A stretch of 33,829 nt of DNA from Reyranella sp. (lineage in GTDB: Bacteria > Pseudomonadota > Alphaproteobacteria > Reyranellales > Reyranellaceae). The DNA lies in assembly GCA_021732285.1 (NCBI GenBank), contig JAKFVH010000044.1, forward strand, positions 1 to 33,829, given 5' to 3'. Shown here piece by piece: positions 7,192 through 14,246 of the stretch (position 1 is the first letter of the stretch; each line of letters begins with the position of its first letter). The notes beneath the pieces were generated by a model that worked only from the letters and a program-made list of their open reading frames with translations, made no database searches and had not been told where the DNA came from. The position numbers were made by a program, and so were the translations under genes.

Positions 7192-8936
7192 CAGTACTCG
7201 CTTTCCGGGATGTCGTCGTCGGCGGGATATTCCTCGCCGGCCGGCGGTTCGTCGCCGGCCTCGACCAGGCTCGCCACCAGCGAGGCCTGCTCGCCCTTGC
7301 GTCGTACGGCGTCCAGCTTGGCGCCGGGGAAGGTCTTCAGGATCGCCTGCACCAGCGGATTGTTCTCGGCCTGGCTGCGCAACTCGTCGCCCTTGGCTGC
7401 CTTCTGCTCGTTGAGCGTGGGCTTGCCGGCAGCCGACGACACCGTGGCGATCCAGCGCCGGCCTGTCCATTGGCCTAAAAGCTCGCTGAGGCGCGGCGCC
7501 AGGTCGGGCGGCGCCTTGGGCTCGGGCCGGAACTCGATCAGGCCCGGCTCGCAGCGCACCTCGTGCACGTGATGCATGAGATGGTGAACCAGACGTGCTT
7601 CGCGGCGGGCCTCGAACAGAGCGACGATCTCGGTGAAGGTCTTGGGGTTGGGCTGAGCGACTGCCGGCTGGCTCGCCGTGGCGACAACGGGTTGGGTCGC
7701 AAGGCGAGCGGCAGCGCCGCCGCCTCCGCCGCGCGGTGCGGGCGATGCGACGCCTGCGACGGCGGCTGGCGCCGCGCCGTTCTGCAGCGCCTTGATGGCG
7801 TCGGACGGCGAGGGCAGGTCGGCGGCGTAGCAGAGCCGGATCAGCGCCATCTCGGCGGCGCGCAAGGGCGAGGGCGCTGACAGCGTCTCCTGCAGTCCCT
7901 TCATCAGGAGCATCCAGGCCCGCGTCAGCGACGCCATCGAGAGCTTGGCCGCCATGGCCTGGCCTTGCGCGCGCTCGCTGTCGGCCGAGGCCGCGGCCGC
8001 GTCGGGCGCCACCTTGAGCCGCGTCACCCAGTGCGTGAGCTCGAGCAGATCCTGCAGGATGACCACGGGATCAGCACCCGAATCGTGCATCTCGGCCAGC
8101 GCCGCCACGACCGACGGCGCATCGCCGCGCATGGTCTTCTCGAACAGTTCCAGCACCCGGCTGCGGTCGGCCAGGCCCAGCATGTCGCGCACTTGCGCCG
8201 CGTCGACCACGCCGCCGCCATGGGCGATCGCCTGGTCGAGCATGGAAAGGCCGTCGCGCACCGAGCCGTCGGCGGCGCGCGCCAGGAGCGTCAGGGCCTC
8301 GGGCGAGATCTCGACCTTCTCGGTGCCGGCGATCTTGCTGAAATGGTCGATCAGCGTCTGCTGCGGCACGCGCTTCAGGTCGAAGCGCTGGCAGCGGCTC
8401 AGAACCGTGACCGGCACCTTGCGGATCTCGGTGGTGGCGAACAGGAACTTCACATGCGGCGGCGGCTCTTCAAGCGTCTTGAGCAAGGCGTTGAAGGCCT
8501 TCTCCGACAGCATGTGCACTTCGTCGATGATGTAGACCTTGTAGCGCGCCGACACCGGGCGATAGCGCACGCCCTCGATCAGCTCGCGCACGTCGTCGAT
8601 GCCGGTGCGGGACGCCGCGTCCATCTCGATGACGTCGACGTGGCGGTCCTCGGTGATGGCCTTGCAGTTGTCGCAGACGCCGCAGGGATCGACCGTGGCG
8701 CCGCCCTTGCCGTCCTTGCCGACGCAGTTCAGCGCCCGGGCGATGATGCGGGCGGTCGTGGTCTTGCCGACGCCGCGCACGCCCGTGAGCATGAAGGCAT
8801 GGGCAATGCGGCCCGAGGCGATGGCGTTGCGCAGGGTGCGCACCATCGCCTCCTGGCCGACCAGGGTGGTGAAATCGACAGGACGGTATTTGCGGGCGAG
8901 GACCCGATAGGGAAGCGTATCCTTGGCTTCCGGCAT
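7191..8936 (-). CDS. dnaX: DNA polymerase III subunits gamma/tau
   Basis: A 581-residue clamp-loader ATPase of the replisome. It has Walker A GVRGVGKTTTA (residues 52-62), a zinc-binding Cys set (Cys71, 85, 88, 91), Walker B/DEVH (residues 138-141), sensor 1 in FATTEIRKVP, and SRC at 180-182 (arginine finger). The middle holds the collar domain; a low-complexity Ala/Pro/Gly linker (about residues 400-445) leads to the tau C-terminal part that contacts DnaB and alpha. The start MPEAKDTLPYRVLARKYRP matches family starts better than an ATG-like codon 12 codons upstream. I see no A-rich slippery heptamer of the E. coli type, so a separate gamma form is not evident. Confidence 0.97.
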   Translation of the reverse strand: MPEAKDTLPYRVLARKYRPVDFTTLVGQEAMVRTLRNAIASGRIAHAFMLTGVRGVGKTTTARIIARALNCVGKDGKGGATVDPCGVCDNCKAITEDRHVDVIEMDAASRTGIDDVRELIEGVRYRPVSARYKVYIIDEVHMLSEKAFNALLKTLEEPPPHVKFLFATTEIRKVPVTVLSRCQRFDLKRVPQQTLIDHFSKIAGTEKVEISPEALTLLARAADGSVRDGLSMLDQAIAHGGGVVDAAQVRDMLGLADRSRVLELFEKTMRGDAPSVVAALAEMHDSGADPVVILQDLLELTHWVTRLKVAPDAAAASADSERAQGQAMAAKLSMASLTRAWMLLMKGLQETLSAPSPLRAAEMALIRLCYAADLPSPSDAIKALQNGAAPAAVAGVASPAPRGGGGGAAARLATQPVVATASQPAVAQPNPKTFTEIVALFEARREARLVHHLMHHVHEVRCEPGLIEFRPEPKAPPDLAPRLSELLGQWTGRRWIATVSSAAGKPTLNEQKAAKGDELRSQAENNPLVQAILKTFPGAKLDAVRRKGEQASLVASLVEAGDEPPAGEEYPADDDIPESEY

Positions 8937-9029
8937 GGCGAGCGTCCTACCCGAAAGGCGCCGTGGCCCCATGAGGCCCGGCGGTCGTCGCGCCCGGCCG
9001 CCTGTGCCGGCGGCGGCGCGCGCCGAGCG

Positions 9030-9127
9030 ACAGGTGAGAGACCGGCATGACCCGAAGCGAATTCGTTACGGCTGCTTCCTTCCGGATCTGACCGGGTTGG
9101 CGACTGCTCCGCCCACACCGGCCCCTC
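9030..9127 (-). ncRNA. ffs: Signal recognition particle RNA (bacterial small type, 4.5S)
   Basis: On the minus strand the conserved SRP Alu-less core is present: GGTCAGATCCGGAAGGAAGC then AGCCGTAACGAATTCGC (about 9088-9052), with the GGAAGGAAGCAGCC asymmetric loop that binds Ffh. ACCCG before the core pairs with CGGGT after it, and GGTG near the 5' end pairs with CACC near the 3' end, giving the expected long hairpin. It lies just upstream of dnaX, a common alphaproteobacterial arrangement. The exact ends are estimates. Confidence 0.93.
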
Positions 9128-9133
9128 GACGCG

Positions 9134-9164
9134 GTTATATCAGGAGTCCGGCCTCGGGACGCAA
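9134..9164 (-). promoter_or_regulatory. Predicted promoter of the SRP RNA
   Basis: Reading the minus strand, TTGCGT (9164-9159) and GATATAAC (9141-9134) lie 17 bases apart if GATATA is taken as the -10. Transcription would begin near 9127, matching the expected 5' end of the RNA. Confidence 0.5.
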
Positions 9165-9247
9165 GGGCGGATCCCGGAAATCCACCGCCTCATCCCCGGA
9201 ATTCAGCACGGCCCGCGCAGCCTTTGTCGGCGGGCCCGCTGGTCTGC

Positions 9248-10111
9248 CTATTGCGGCCCCTTGTCCTGCATCAGGGTGATGTAGTAGCCGCCGCCTTGGG
9301 CCAGCGTCTGGAAGGTGTTGTAGTCCATCCATACGTAGCCGCCGGTGTTGGCCGGGGCCCACACGCTGCCCCAGTTCTGGCCGAAGCTGTTCTGGATCAG
9401 CACCGCGCCATTGGGCCCGCAATTGTCGTCGTAGCCGATGACGACCATGCAATGGCCGACCGGCTTTCCGGTCTTCTTGTTGATGGCGATGATGCCGTTG
9501 CCGACATAGGGCACCGGGCTGCCGTCGTACTTGCCGAAGTCGGTGTAGAGCGAGGTGCCGTAGACGATCGGCGTGTTCATCCAGATCAGATTGCGCATGT
9601 TGTTCAGCCCGTCGGGACCCTTCAGCGGGGTGCCCTGGTACTGCATGACCTGGAACTGCCAGTTGGGGCTGACCGTCGGCGTGCCCCACGCCGACCAGGC
9701 GGCCGAGCAACCGGTCAGGTTCTCTGCCTGCGCCATCGAGGCCGTGCCGCCGTTGCCATAAAGGTACTCGAAGCACCAAGCGATCTTTCCGCCGTTGCAG
9801 GTGTTGGCGGCGACGCCTTGCTGTTCCTCGACCTTGATGTAGGTGTAGATCGGGCTCGCTTGACCGCCCGCCGAGGTGGGATCGGTGCCGTTGCTGAGCG
9901 CGGCCGCGAACGTCGTGGCGCAATAGGTCGACGACCACACGAAGCAGGACGGCGTCGTCTGCTGGCCGACCGGCGGCAGGTACTGCTGGTTGACGGTCGT
10001 CGTCGGCGGGTACGCCGTCGGCGCGGCCGGCGCCGGCTTCAGCGGAATGTCCTCGACGACCGTCGGGTCGTATCCGTAGTCGCCTGTCTCGTGAATGTCG
10101 CTGTCGACCAT
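9248..10111 (-). CDS. Papain-family (C1) cysteine peptidase, no signal peptide
   Basis: A 287-residue C1-like peptidase. The catalytic set is visible in family order: oxyanion Gln (Q50/51) and Cys56 in QQTTPSCFVWSSTYC, His220 in PVGHCMVVIGYDD, and Asn241 in LIQNSFGQNWG. A CNGGKIAWCFEYLYGNGG block (about residues 105-122) matches the C1 glycine-rich subsite region. The first 50 residues are acidic then Pro/Thr-rich, with no hydrophobic signal peptide and no obvious prodomain, so it is either cytoplasmic or exported by a non-Sec route. The start at 10111 has a GAGGGG SD; the longer frame would add 17 residues. Neighbours give no functional clue. Catalytic class is firm; substrate is unknown. 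Confidence 0.88.
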   Translation of the reverse strand: MVDSDIHETGDYGYDPTVVEDIPLKPAPAAPTAYPPTTTVNQQYLPPVGQQTTPSCFVWSSTYCATTFAAALSNGTDPTSAGGQASPIYTYIKVEEQQGVAANTCNGGKIAWCFEYLYGNGGTASMAQAENLTGCSAAWSAWGTPTVSPNWQFQVMQYQGTPLKGPDGLNNMRNLIWMNTPIVYGTSLYTDFGKYDGSPVPYVGNGIIAINKKTGKPVGHCMVVIGYDDNCGPNGAVLIQNSFGQNWGSVWAPANTGGYVWMDYNTFQTLAQGGGYYITLMQDKGPQ

Positions 10112-10155
10112 GCCCGCCCCTCGTGGTTGACGAAGGACACGAATAGCACGCAATA

Positions 10156-10184
10156 GTTGCAATTTCGAGACTCAGGTTTGCAAC
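10156..10184. promoter_or_regulatory. Inverted repeat upstream of the C1 peptidase
   Basis: GTTGCAA at 10156-10162 and TTGCAAC at 10178-10184 form a perfect 7-bp inverted repeat with a 15-base spacer in an AT-richer patch, 45 bases before the peptidase start. It could be an operator; no regulator is adjacent. Confidence 0.35.
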
Positions 10185-10239
10185 TCTAAATGTCCTTCCC
10201 GGGCGCGGGAGGCCAAGACGATCGCGCAGCGTTGCAGCG

Positions 10240-10428
10240 CTACTTGGTGAGGATCAGCTTGCCTGACGCCGTGAGCCGCAGGCGGTAGGTGTCGCTGCCG
10301 TGCCGGATGCGCAGCTCGCGATGGCCAGCCAGCAGGGCCGTGCTCTCAGCCACGGGGAAGTCGACGACAGGGCCTTCCAGGCTGGTCTGGCCGGAAGCGG
10401 GGTCGGCTGTCTTTGCGCGAAAGTCCAT
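10240..10428 (-). CDS. hemP: Hemin uptake protein HemP
   Basis: A 62-residue protein whose C-terminal half is diagnostic for HemP: a short helix leading to ELRIRHGSDTYRLRLTASGKLILTK, where the family has E-L-x-I-x-H-x-G-x-x-Y-x-L-R-x-T-x-x-G-K-L-I-L-T-K. HemP proteins are small, cytoplasmic and iron-regulated; in several alpha- and betaproteobacteria they are needed for heme uptake gene expression. The start is set by a GAGGAG SD about 6 bases upstream. No heme receptor or transporter genes sit next to it here, so it is an orphan in this window. An AT-rich Fur-like box precedes it. Confidence 0.9.
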   Translation of the reverse strand: MDFRAKTADPASGQTSLEGPVVDFPVAESTALLAGHRELRIRHGSDTYRLRLTASGKLILTK

Positions 10429-10451
10429 CGGTGGCTCCTCTGAAGTATGCT

Positions 10452-10471
10452 ATTGATAATTATTCGCAAAT
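10452..10471 (-). promoter_or_regulatory. Fur-like iron box upstream of hemP
   Basis: The patch ATTGATAATTATTCGCAAAT lies 24 bases before hemP and is much more AT-rich than its surroundings. It contains GATAATTATT, close to the Fur consensus unit GATAATGATAATCATTATC. In alphaproteobacteria Irr could bind here instead. The divergent hydrolase gene starts 48 bases beyond and may share it. Confidence 0.55.
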
Positions 10472-10518
10472 CATGTCCTGTCAACGCGGTATCCACTCGA
10501 TTCCGCTACAGTCGCCCA

Positions 10519-11040
10519 ATGACGAGCGCGTTGATGATCGTCGATGTCCAGCAGGGCATGTTCGCGGTCTCCCCGCCGCCCCATCGCGGCGAAGAAATCG
10601 TGCGGCGCATCGCCGGGCTGCTGGCCCGCGCCCGCGCCGAAGGGCGGCCGGTCGTCCATGTGCAGCACGATGGCGGTCCTGGAGATGTCCTCGCCAAGGG
10701 ATCGGCAGGCTGGCCGCACCATCCGCTGGTGGCTCCGCGGCCCGGCGAGATCGTCGTCGAGAAACGACACAGCAGCTCCTTCCACGACACCGATCTGCAT
10801 CGACGCCTGGCCGAGGCCGGCATCGACCGGCTGGTGATCGCCGGCATGCAGACCGAGATGTGCGTGGATTCGGCCTGCCGTGGCGCGGTGGCGATGGGCT
10901 ATCGCGTGGTCCTGGTGGCCGACGGCCACACGACCTGGGACACGCCGGTGATCGACGCCGAACGCATCATCGCCCATCACAATTGGCTGCTGGCCCAAGG
11001 CTTTGCCGACGTCGTCGCGGCCGACGAGGTGACGTTCTAG
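10519..11040 (+). CDS. Isochorismatase-family cysteine hydrolase
   Basis: A 173-residue hydrolase of the isochorismatase-like fold. The catalytic triad is visible: Asp9 in MIVDVQQGMF, Lys82 in VVEKRHSSSF, and Cys115 in AGMQTEMCVDSACRGA. Family members hydrolyse C-N bonds in nicotinamide, N-carbamoylsarcosine, biuret and similar amides, or isochorismate. The last two thirds (ADGHTTWDTPVIDAERIIAHHNWLLA) matches the common YcaC/cysteine-hydrolase pattern. The ATG at 10519 begins right at the conserved strand; an earlier ATG at 10447 would lie in the Fur-like region and lacks an SD. Divergent from hemP. Substrate cannot be named; a link to amide catabolism further along is speculative. Confidence 0.88.
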   Translation: MTSALMIVDVQQGMFAVSPPPHRGEEIVRRIAGLLARARAEGRPVVHVQHDGGPGDVLAKGSAGWPHHPLVAPRPGEIVVEKRHSSSFHDTDLHRRLAEAGIDRLVIAGMQTEMCVDSACRGAVAMGYRVVLVADGHTTWDTPVIDAERIIAHHNWLLAQGFADVVAADEVTF

Positions 11041-11067
11041 GAATCACAAATGCCTGATACAGCCCCG

Positions 11068-11138
11068 CTGTCATCCCGAGCGCAGCGAGGGACCTTTCCT
11101 GCAGCCGCAAAGGCCCCTCGCTGCGCTCGGGGTGACAG
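11068..11138. repeat. Palindromic intergenic element C
   Basis: CTGTCATCCCGAGCGCAGCGAGGG at the left and its near-complement CCCTCGCTGCGCTCGGGGTGACAG at the right form a long hairpin with about 23 bases between the arms. It lies between the converging hydrolase and monooxygenase genes and could end transcription from both. Its GTCATCCCGA/GGGATGAC ends recur in element D. Confidence 0.8.
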
Positions 11139-11149
11139 TTACGACTCAC

Positions 11150-11162
11150 CTATCAGTGATAG
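11150..11162. promoter_or_regulatory. 13-base palindrome identical to the tetO core
   Basis: CTATCAGTGATAG is a perfect 6-bp inverted repeat around a central G and equals the core of the TetR operator tetO2. It lies seven bases beyond the stop of the monooxygenase gene, between converging genes. No TetR regulator is in the window. Confidence 0.4.
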
Positions 11163-11168
11163 TCGGTA

Positions 11169-12455
11169 CTAGGGACGCCGAACGGGACGCTTCAGCCCGA
11201 GATGATCGCGCAGCGTGGTGCCGATGTAGTCGGCGCGGAACAGGCCGCGCTCCTGCAGGCGCGGCACGACCTCGGCCACGAAGGCGTCGAACTGCCCGGG
11301 AAAGAACGGCGGCATGACGTTGAAGCCGTCGGCGGCGCCGGCACGGAACCACGCCTCCAGCACGTCGGCGACCTCGGCGCCGGTCCCGATCAGCAGCAGA
11401 TGGCCACGTGCCGCCGCCACGCGATAGTAGAGCTGGCGCAGCGTCAGCCTCTCGCGCCGCGCCATCTCGATCAGCAGGGCGGCGCGGCTCTTGAGGTGTT
11501 CGGTCTGCGGTACCTCGGGCACCGGTTCGTCGAGTGGATGGACCGACATGTCGGCGCCCAGCCGCTCCGACAGCACGGTGAAGGCCTGCGCCGTGTCGAT
11601 GTTGCGGTTGAGCTCGGCGAAGATCTCCTGCGCCTCGGCCGCCGTACGGCCGATCACGGGGAACACGCCGGGCATGACCAAAACCTCGTCGGCCGAGCGG
11701 CCGAACTCGGCAACCTGCGTCTTCACCCCACGATAGAAGGCCTGCGCTTCGGCGAGGTCGTTCTGGGCGGTGAACACGACGTCGGCGATGCGCGACGCCA
11801 GCGCCTGGCCGGGTCCCGAGGAGCCGGCCTGGATCAGCACCGGATGACCCTGCGGCGAGCGCGGTACGTTCAGCCCACCTTCGACGGTGAAGTACTTCCC
11901 GTGGAACGACGGCACGCGCAGGCTGCCCGGCCGCACGAAGACGCCGGCTTTCTTGTCGGCGGTGAAGGCGTCATCGGCCCAGCTGTCCCACAGGATGCGA
12001 CAGGCCTCGACGAACTCCTCGGCCATGGCATAGCGCTCGGCATGCGGCGGATGCTGGCGGCCGAACACCGCGGCCGACTTGGCGTAGGCGGTGGTCACGA
12101 CGTTCCAGGCCGCACGGCCGCCCGACAGGTGGTCGAGCGAGGCGAAGGAGCGGGCGATCTGGTAGGGCTCGGCGTAGGTGGTCGAGCCCGTGGCGGCGAG
12201 GCCCAGCCGGCTCGTGCCCATGGCCAGCGCCGAGAGCAGCGTCAGCGGCTCGAACTTGCCGATGGTCGAGGGATGCTCGCCGTATCCGGTGGCAAAGCCG
12301 TCGCCCAGGAAGAACATGTCGAACTTGCCGCGCTCGGCGGTGGCGGCGATGTGCTTCATCAGCGCGAGGTTGGGCCGGCCGTCGACGACGGCGTCCGGAT
12401 GCCGCCAGCCGCCGACGTGATGGCCCGGCGTCTGGACGAAGACGCCGAGGCGCAT
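11169..12455 (-). CDS. LLM flavin-dependent monooxygenase, NtaA/SnaA/DszA type
   Basis: A 428-residue FMN-dependent monooxygenase of the bacterial luciferase-like superfamily, NtaA/SnaA/SoxA(DszA) group. It begins MRLGVFVQTPGHHVGGWRHP and has AERGKFDMFFLGDG (about residues 43-56), STIGKFEPLTLLSALAM, TSRLGLAATGSTTYAEPYQIARSFASLDHLSGGRAAWNVVT (about 82-122) and HPVLIQAGSSGPGQALASRIADVVF (about 205-230), all family hallmarks. Length fits (about 430-450). Such enzymes oxidise nitrilotriacetate, sulfones, pristinamycin or similar with FMNH2 from a partner reductase. Start chosen at 12455 because AGGAAAGG precedes it; an ATG 8 codons upstream has no SD. It follows the SDR by 26 bases, so the pair is probably one operon. 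Substrate unknown. Confidence 0.92.
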   Translation of the reverse strand: MRLGVFVQTPGHHVGGWRHPDAVVDGRPNLALMKHIAATAERGKFDMFFLGDGFATGYGEHPSTIGKFEPLTLLSALAMGTSRLGLAATGSTTYAEPYQIARSFASLDHLSGGRAAWNVVTTAYAKSAAVFGRQHPPHAERYAMAEEFVEACRILWDSWADDAFTADKKAGVFVRPGSLRVPSFHGKYFTVEGGLNVPRSPQGHPVLIQAGSSGPGQALASRIADVVFTAQNDLAEAQAFYRGVKTQVAEFGRSADEVLVMPGVFPVIGRTAAEAQEIFAELNRNIDTAQAFTVLSERLGADMSVHPLDEPVPEVPQTEHLKSRAALLIEMARRERLTLRQLYYRVAAARGHLLLIGTGAEVADVLEAWFRAGAADGFNVMPPFFPGQFDAFVAEVVPRLQERGLFRADYIGTTLRDHLGLKRPVRRP

Positions 12456-12481
12456 CTGCCTTTCCTGCCCGGTCGCCATGC

Positions 12482-13213
12482 TCAGTGGGCGAAGTTGCGC
12501 ATGCCGCCATCGACCGGGATGACGGTGCCGGTGATGTAGCGCGCCCGCGGAGAGGCGAGGAAGGCCACGAGGTGGGCGATGTCCTCGGGCTCGCCGAAGT
12601 AGCCGATCGGGATGTTGCGCTCGATGAAGGCGCGGCGGGCTTCCTCGGTGGGATGCAGCTTCTCGAGGATCTGCTCGCTGTTGATGCGGCCGGGCTGGAC
12701 GGTGTTGACCGTGACACCCTCGGCCGCGACCTCGCAGGCCAGGCCCTTGGCCCACAGGTGCAGCGCCGCCTTGGCCGCCACCGCGGCATTGAGGCCGCGC
12801 GGCTCCATGGTGCCGCTGATGTTGACGATGCGGCCCCAGCGGCGCTGGCGCATGCCGGGCAGCAGGGCGGTGGTCAGGCGCCGCGCCGAGGTGAAGTTGA
12901 GCGCAAACGCCTCCTCCCAGAACGCCTCGCCGGCGCCGACCGTGGTCGGCCGCGAGCCGCCGGCGCAGTTGACCAGGATATCGACCTGGCCCAGGGCCGC
13001 CGTGGCCTCCCGGGCGAGGTGGGCAAGGTCGTCGGCGGAGGTGATGTCGGCGGCGATCGGCGTCAGGTTGCGGTGCCGCTCGATCCTGTCGACGCGCCGG
13101 GCCGTGGCGGCGACCCGTGCACCCTGCTCGGCCAGAAGGCGGGCGATGCCGGCGCCGATGCCGGCGCTGGCGCCCGTGACCAGGCAGGTCCGGTCCTTGA
13201 GTTCGAGGTCCAT
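12482..13213 (-). CDS. SDR-family protein lacking the catalytic tyrosine
   Basis: A 243-residue short-chain dehydrogenase/reductase fold protein. The cofactor motif TGASAGIGAGIA (about residues 14-25), NCAGG, and the C-terminal PVDGGMR are all present, as is the active-site Ser in VNISGTMEP. The YxxxK motif is altered: the lysine stands in NAAVAAKAALHLW, but the residue four before it is Ala, not Tyr. So classical SDR proton transfer is doubtful; it may use another residue, act as a non-catalytic NAD(P)-binding protein, or belong to a divergent subclass. The start MDLELKDRTCLVTG is preferred over an upstream ATG that adds 24 non-conserved residues. It is the promoter-proximal gene of the pair with the flavin monooxygenase. 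Confidence 0.87.
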   Translation of the reverse strand: MDLELKDRTCLVTGASAGIGAGIARLLAEQGARVAATARRVDRIERHRNLTPIAADITSADDLAHLAREATAALGQVDILVNCAGGSRPTTVGAGEAFWEEAFALNFTSARRLTTALLPGMRQRRWGRIVNISGTMEPRGLNAAVAAKAALHLWAKGLACEVAAEGVTVNTVQPGRINSEQILEKLHPTEEARRAFIERNIPIGYFGEPEDIAHLVAFLASPRARYITGTVIPVDGGMRNFAH

Positions 13214-13320
13214 TGGCCCTTGATGGACGACCGACGGCGACTTGCCAACAGCAGGCGACGGGTTGGGCTTTGTAGGAACCGCCAAGCGCGATAGAGTTTC
13301 GCAACCGCTGGGAGATGCCC

Positions 13321-13773
13321 ATGGCTGCTAGGAAGAAGAAGTCTGGCTCCAGGAAATCCGCTGCCAAGAAGAAGGCGGCGAAGGCGCGCAAGCCACGCGT
13401 CGCGGCGAAGAAGAAAGCCGCAAAGGCGCCCAAGCGCCGGATGGCGGCAAAGAAGGTCGTTCGCGCCGCCAAGAAGCGAGTGGCGCCCAGGAAGCCGGTG
13501 GCAGCCAAGAAGCCGGTGGCGGCCCCGCGGCCGGCCATGGTGGCGCCCGCGCCGGCGCCGCCGCCCGCACCCGCTGCAGATCCCGCGCTGGTCACCGAAC
13601 TCGACAATCGCATTGCGATCGTGCGCGCCAACCTGCGCGAGCTCGTCGACCAGGCAGCATCATCGGCCGGCGCCGCCAACGAGGAACTGCTGTCGCAGCG
13701 CATTGCCGAGCAGGAGGCGAAGCTCGCGAGCCTGAGGAAGCAACGCCAGGAGCTCGCGCCAGACGATTCATGA
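13321..13773 (+). CDS. Lys/Ala/Pro-rich histone H1-like protein with C-terminal coiled coil
   Basis: A 150-residue very basic protein. Residues 1-75 are built from AAKK, RKP and PVAAKKP-type units, like the disordered tail of histone H1 and of bacterial Hc1/AlgP-like proteins. A Pro/Ala linker (about 75-95) leads to an acidic-basic amphipathic region (about 95-145; ELDNRIAIVRANLRELVDQ and EAKLASLRKQRQEL) likely to form a coiled coil. It probably binds DNA or RNA through the tail and self-associates through the helix. The second ATG (13321) is preferred to the one at 13315 because the GGGAG SD then has normal spacing. Its stop overlaps the start of the next gene (ATGA). Confidence 0.8.
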   Translation: MAARKKKSGSRKSAAKKKAAKARKPRVAAKKKAAKAPKRRMAAKKVVRAAKKRVAPRKPVAAKKPVAAPRPAMVAPAPAPPPAPAADPALVTELDNRIAIVRANLRELVDQAASSAGAANEELLSQRIAEQEAKLASLRKQRQELAPDDS

Positions 13774-14246
13774 CGGTCCGCCGCCGTCCCGAAGTTCCCA
13801 AGACGATCCTGACCCGACTGCGCAAGGCCTGCCTCGCGTTGCCGGAGGTGCGCGAGGAACAGGCCTGGTTCGGCACGCGCTGGCGCATCCGCAAGGACAC
13901 GTTCGCGCATGTGCTGATGATTGCCGACGGATGGCCGCCGGTGTACGCGCGCGCCGCCGGCACCGATGGTCCGGTGTGCGTGCTGACGTTCCAGTCGCTG
14001 GGGCCGCGGGTTGATCCCGAGACGTTCTCGCGGGCGCCTGACTTCCGACCGCTGTGGCGCCCCGACATCCTCGGCCGCAGGCTCGACGCCGACGTCGACT
14101 GGCGCGACATCACCAAGCTCGTGACAGCGAGCTACTGCCTGCTGGCGCCGAAGAAGCTCGCGGAGGCGGTTCGGTCAGAGCAGTCGGCCGATCGCCAGAC
14201 CCGCGGCCAGGGCAAGGAACGACAGCAGCGTCATCACCGTCAGTGA
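13770..14246 (+). CDS. MmcQ/YjbR family DNA-binding-fold protein
   Basis: A 158-residue protein whose residues about 10-135 match the MmcQ/YjbR (CyaY-like fold) family: CLALPEVREEQAWFGTRWRIRKDTFAHV, then VCVLTFQS, RPLWRPDILGRR and DWRDITKLVTASYCLLAPKKL. Family function is unclear; it has been linked to DNA binding by fold. The ATG overlaps the stop of the histone-like gene by four bases, so both are made from one message. The last 25 residues (Arg/Gln-rich, ending RHHRQ) are read from DNA that also encodes the C terminus of the convergent DUF4396 gene, a 72-base antisense overlap, and look like a non-conserved tail. Confidence 0.85.
   Translation: MTVRRRPEVPKTILTRLRKACLALPEVREEQAWFGTRWRIRKDTFAHVLMIADGWPPVYARAAGTDGPVCVLTFQSLGPRVDPETFSRAPDFRPLWRPDILGRRLDADVDWRDITKLVTASYCLLAPKKLAEAVRSEQSADRQTRGQGKERQQRHHRQ

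Noticed and set aside
7191-8936. Programmed frameshift site in dnaX
   Set aside because: I saw no AAAAAAG-type heptamer followed by a hairpin in the expected region.
11169-13910. A 913-codon open frame through the monooxygenase, SDR and histone-like genes
   Set aside because: The conserved monooxygenase begins near 12455 with an SD; the rest is antisense or out of frame with better-supported genes.
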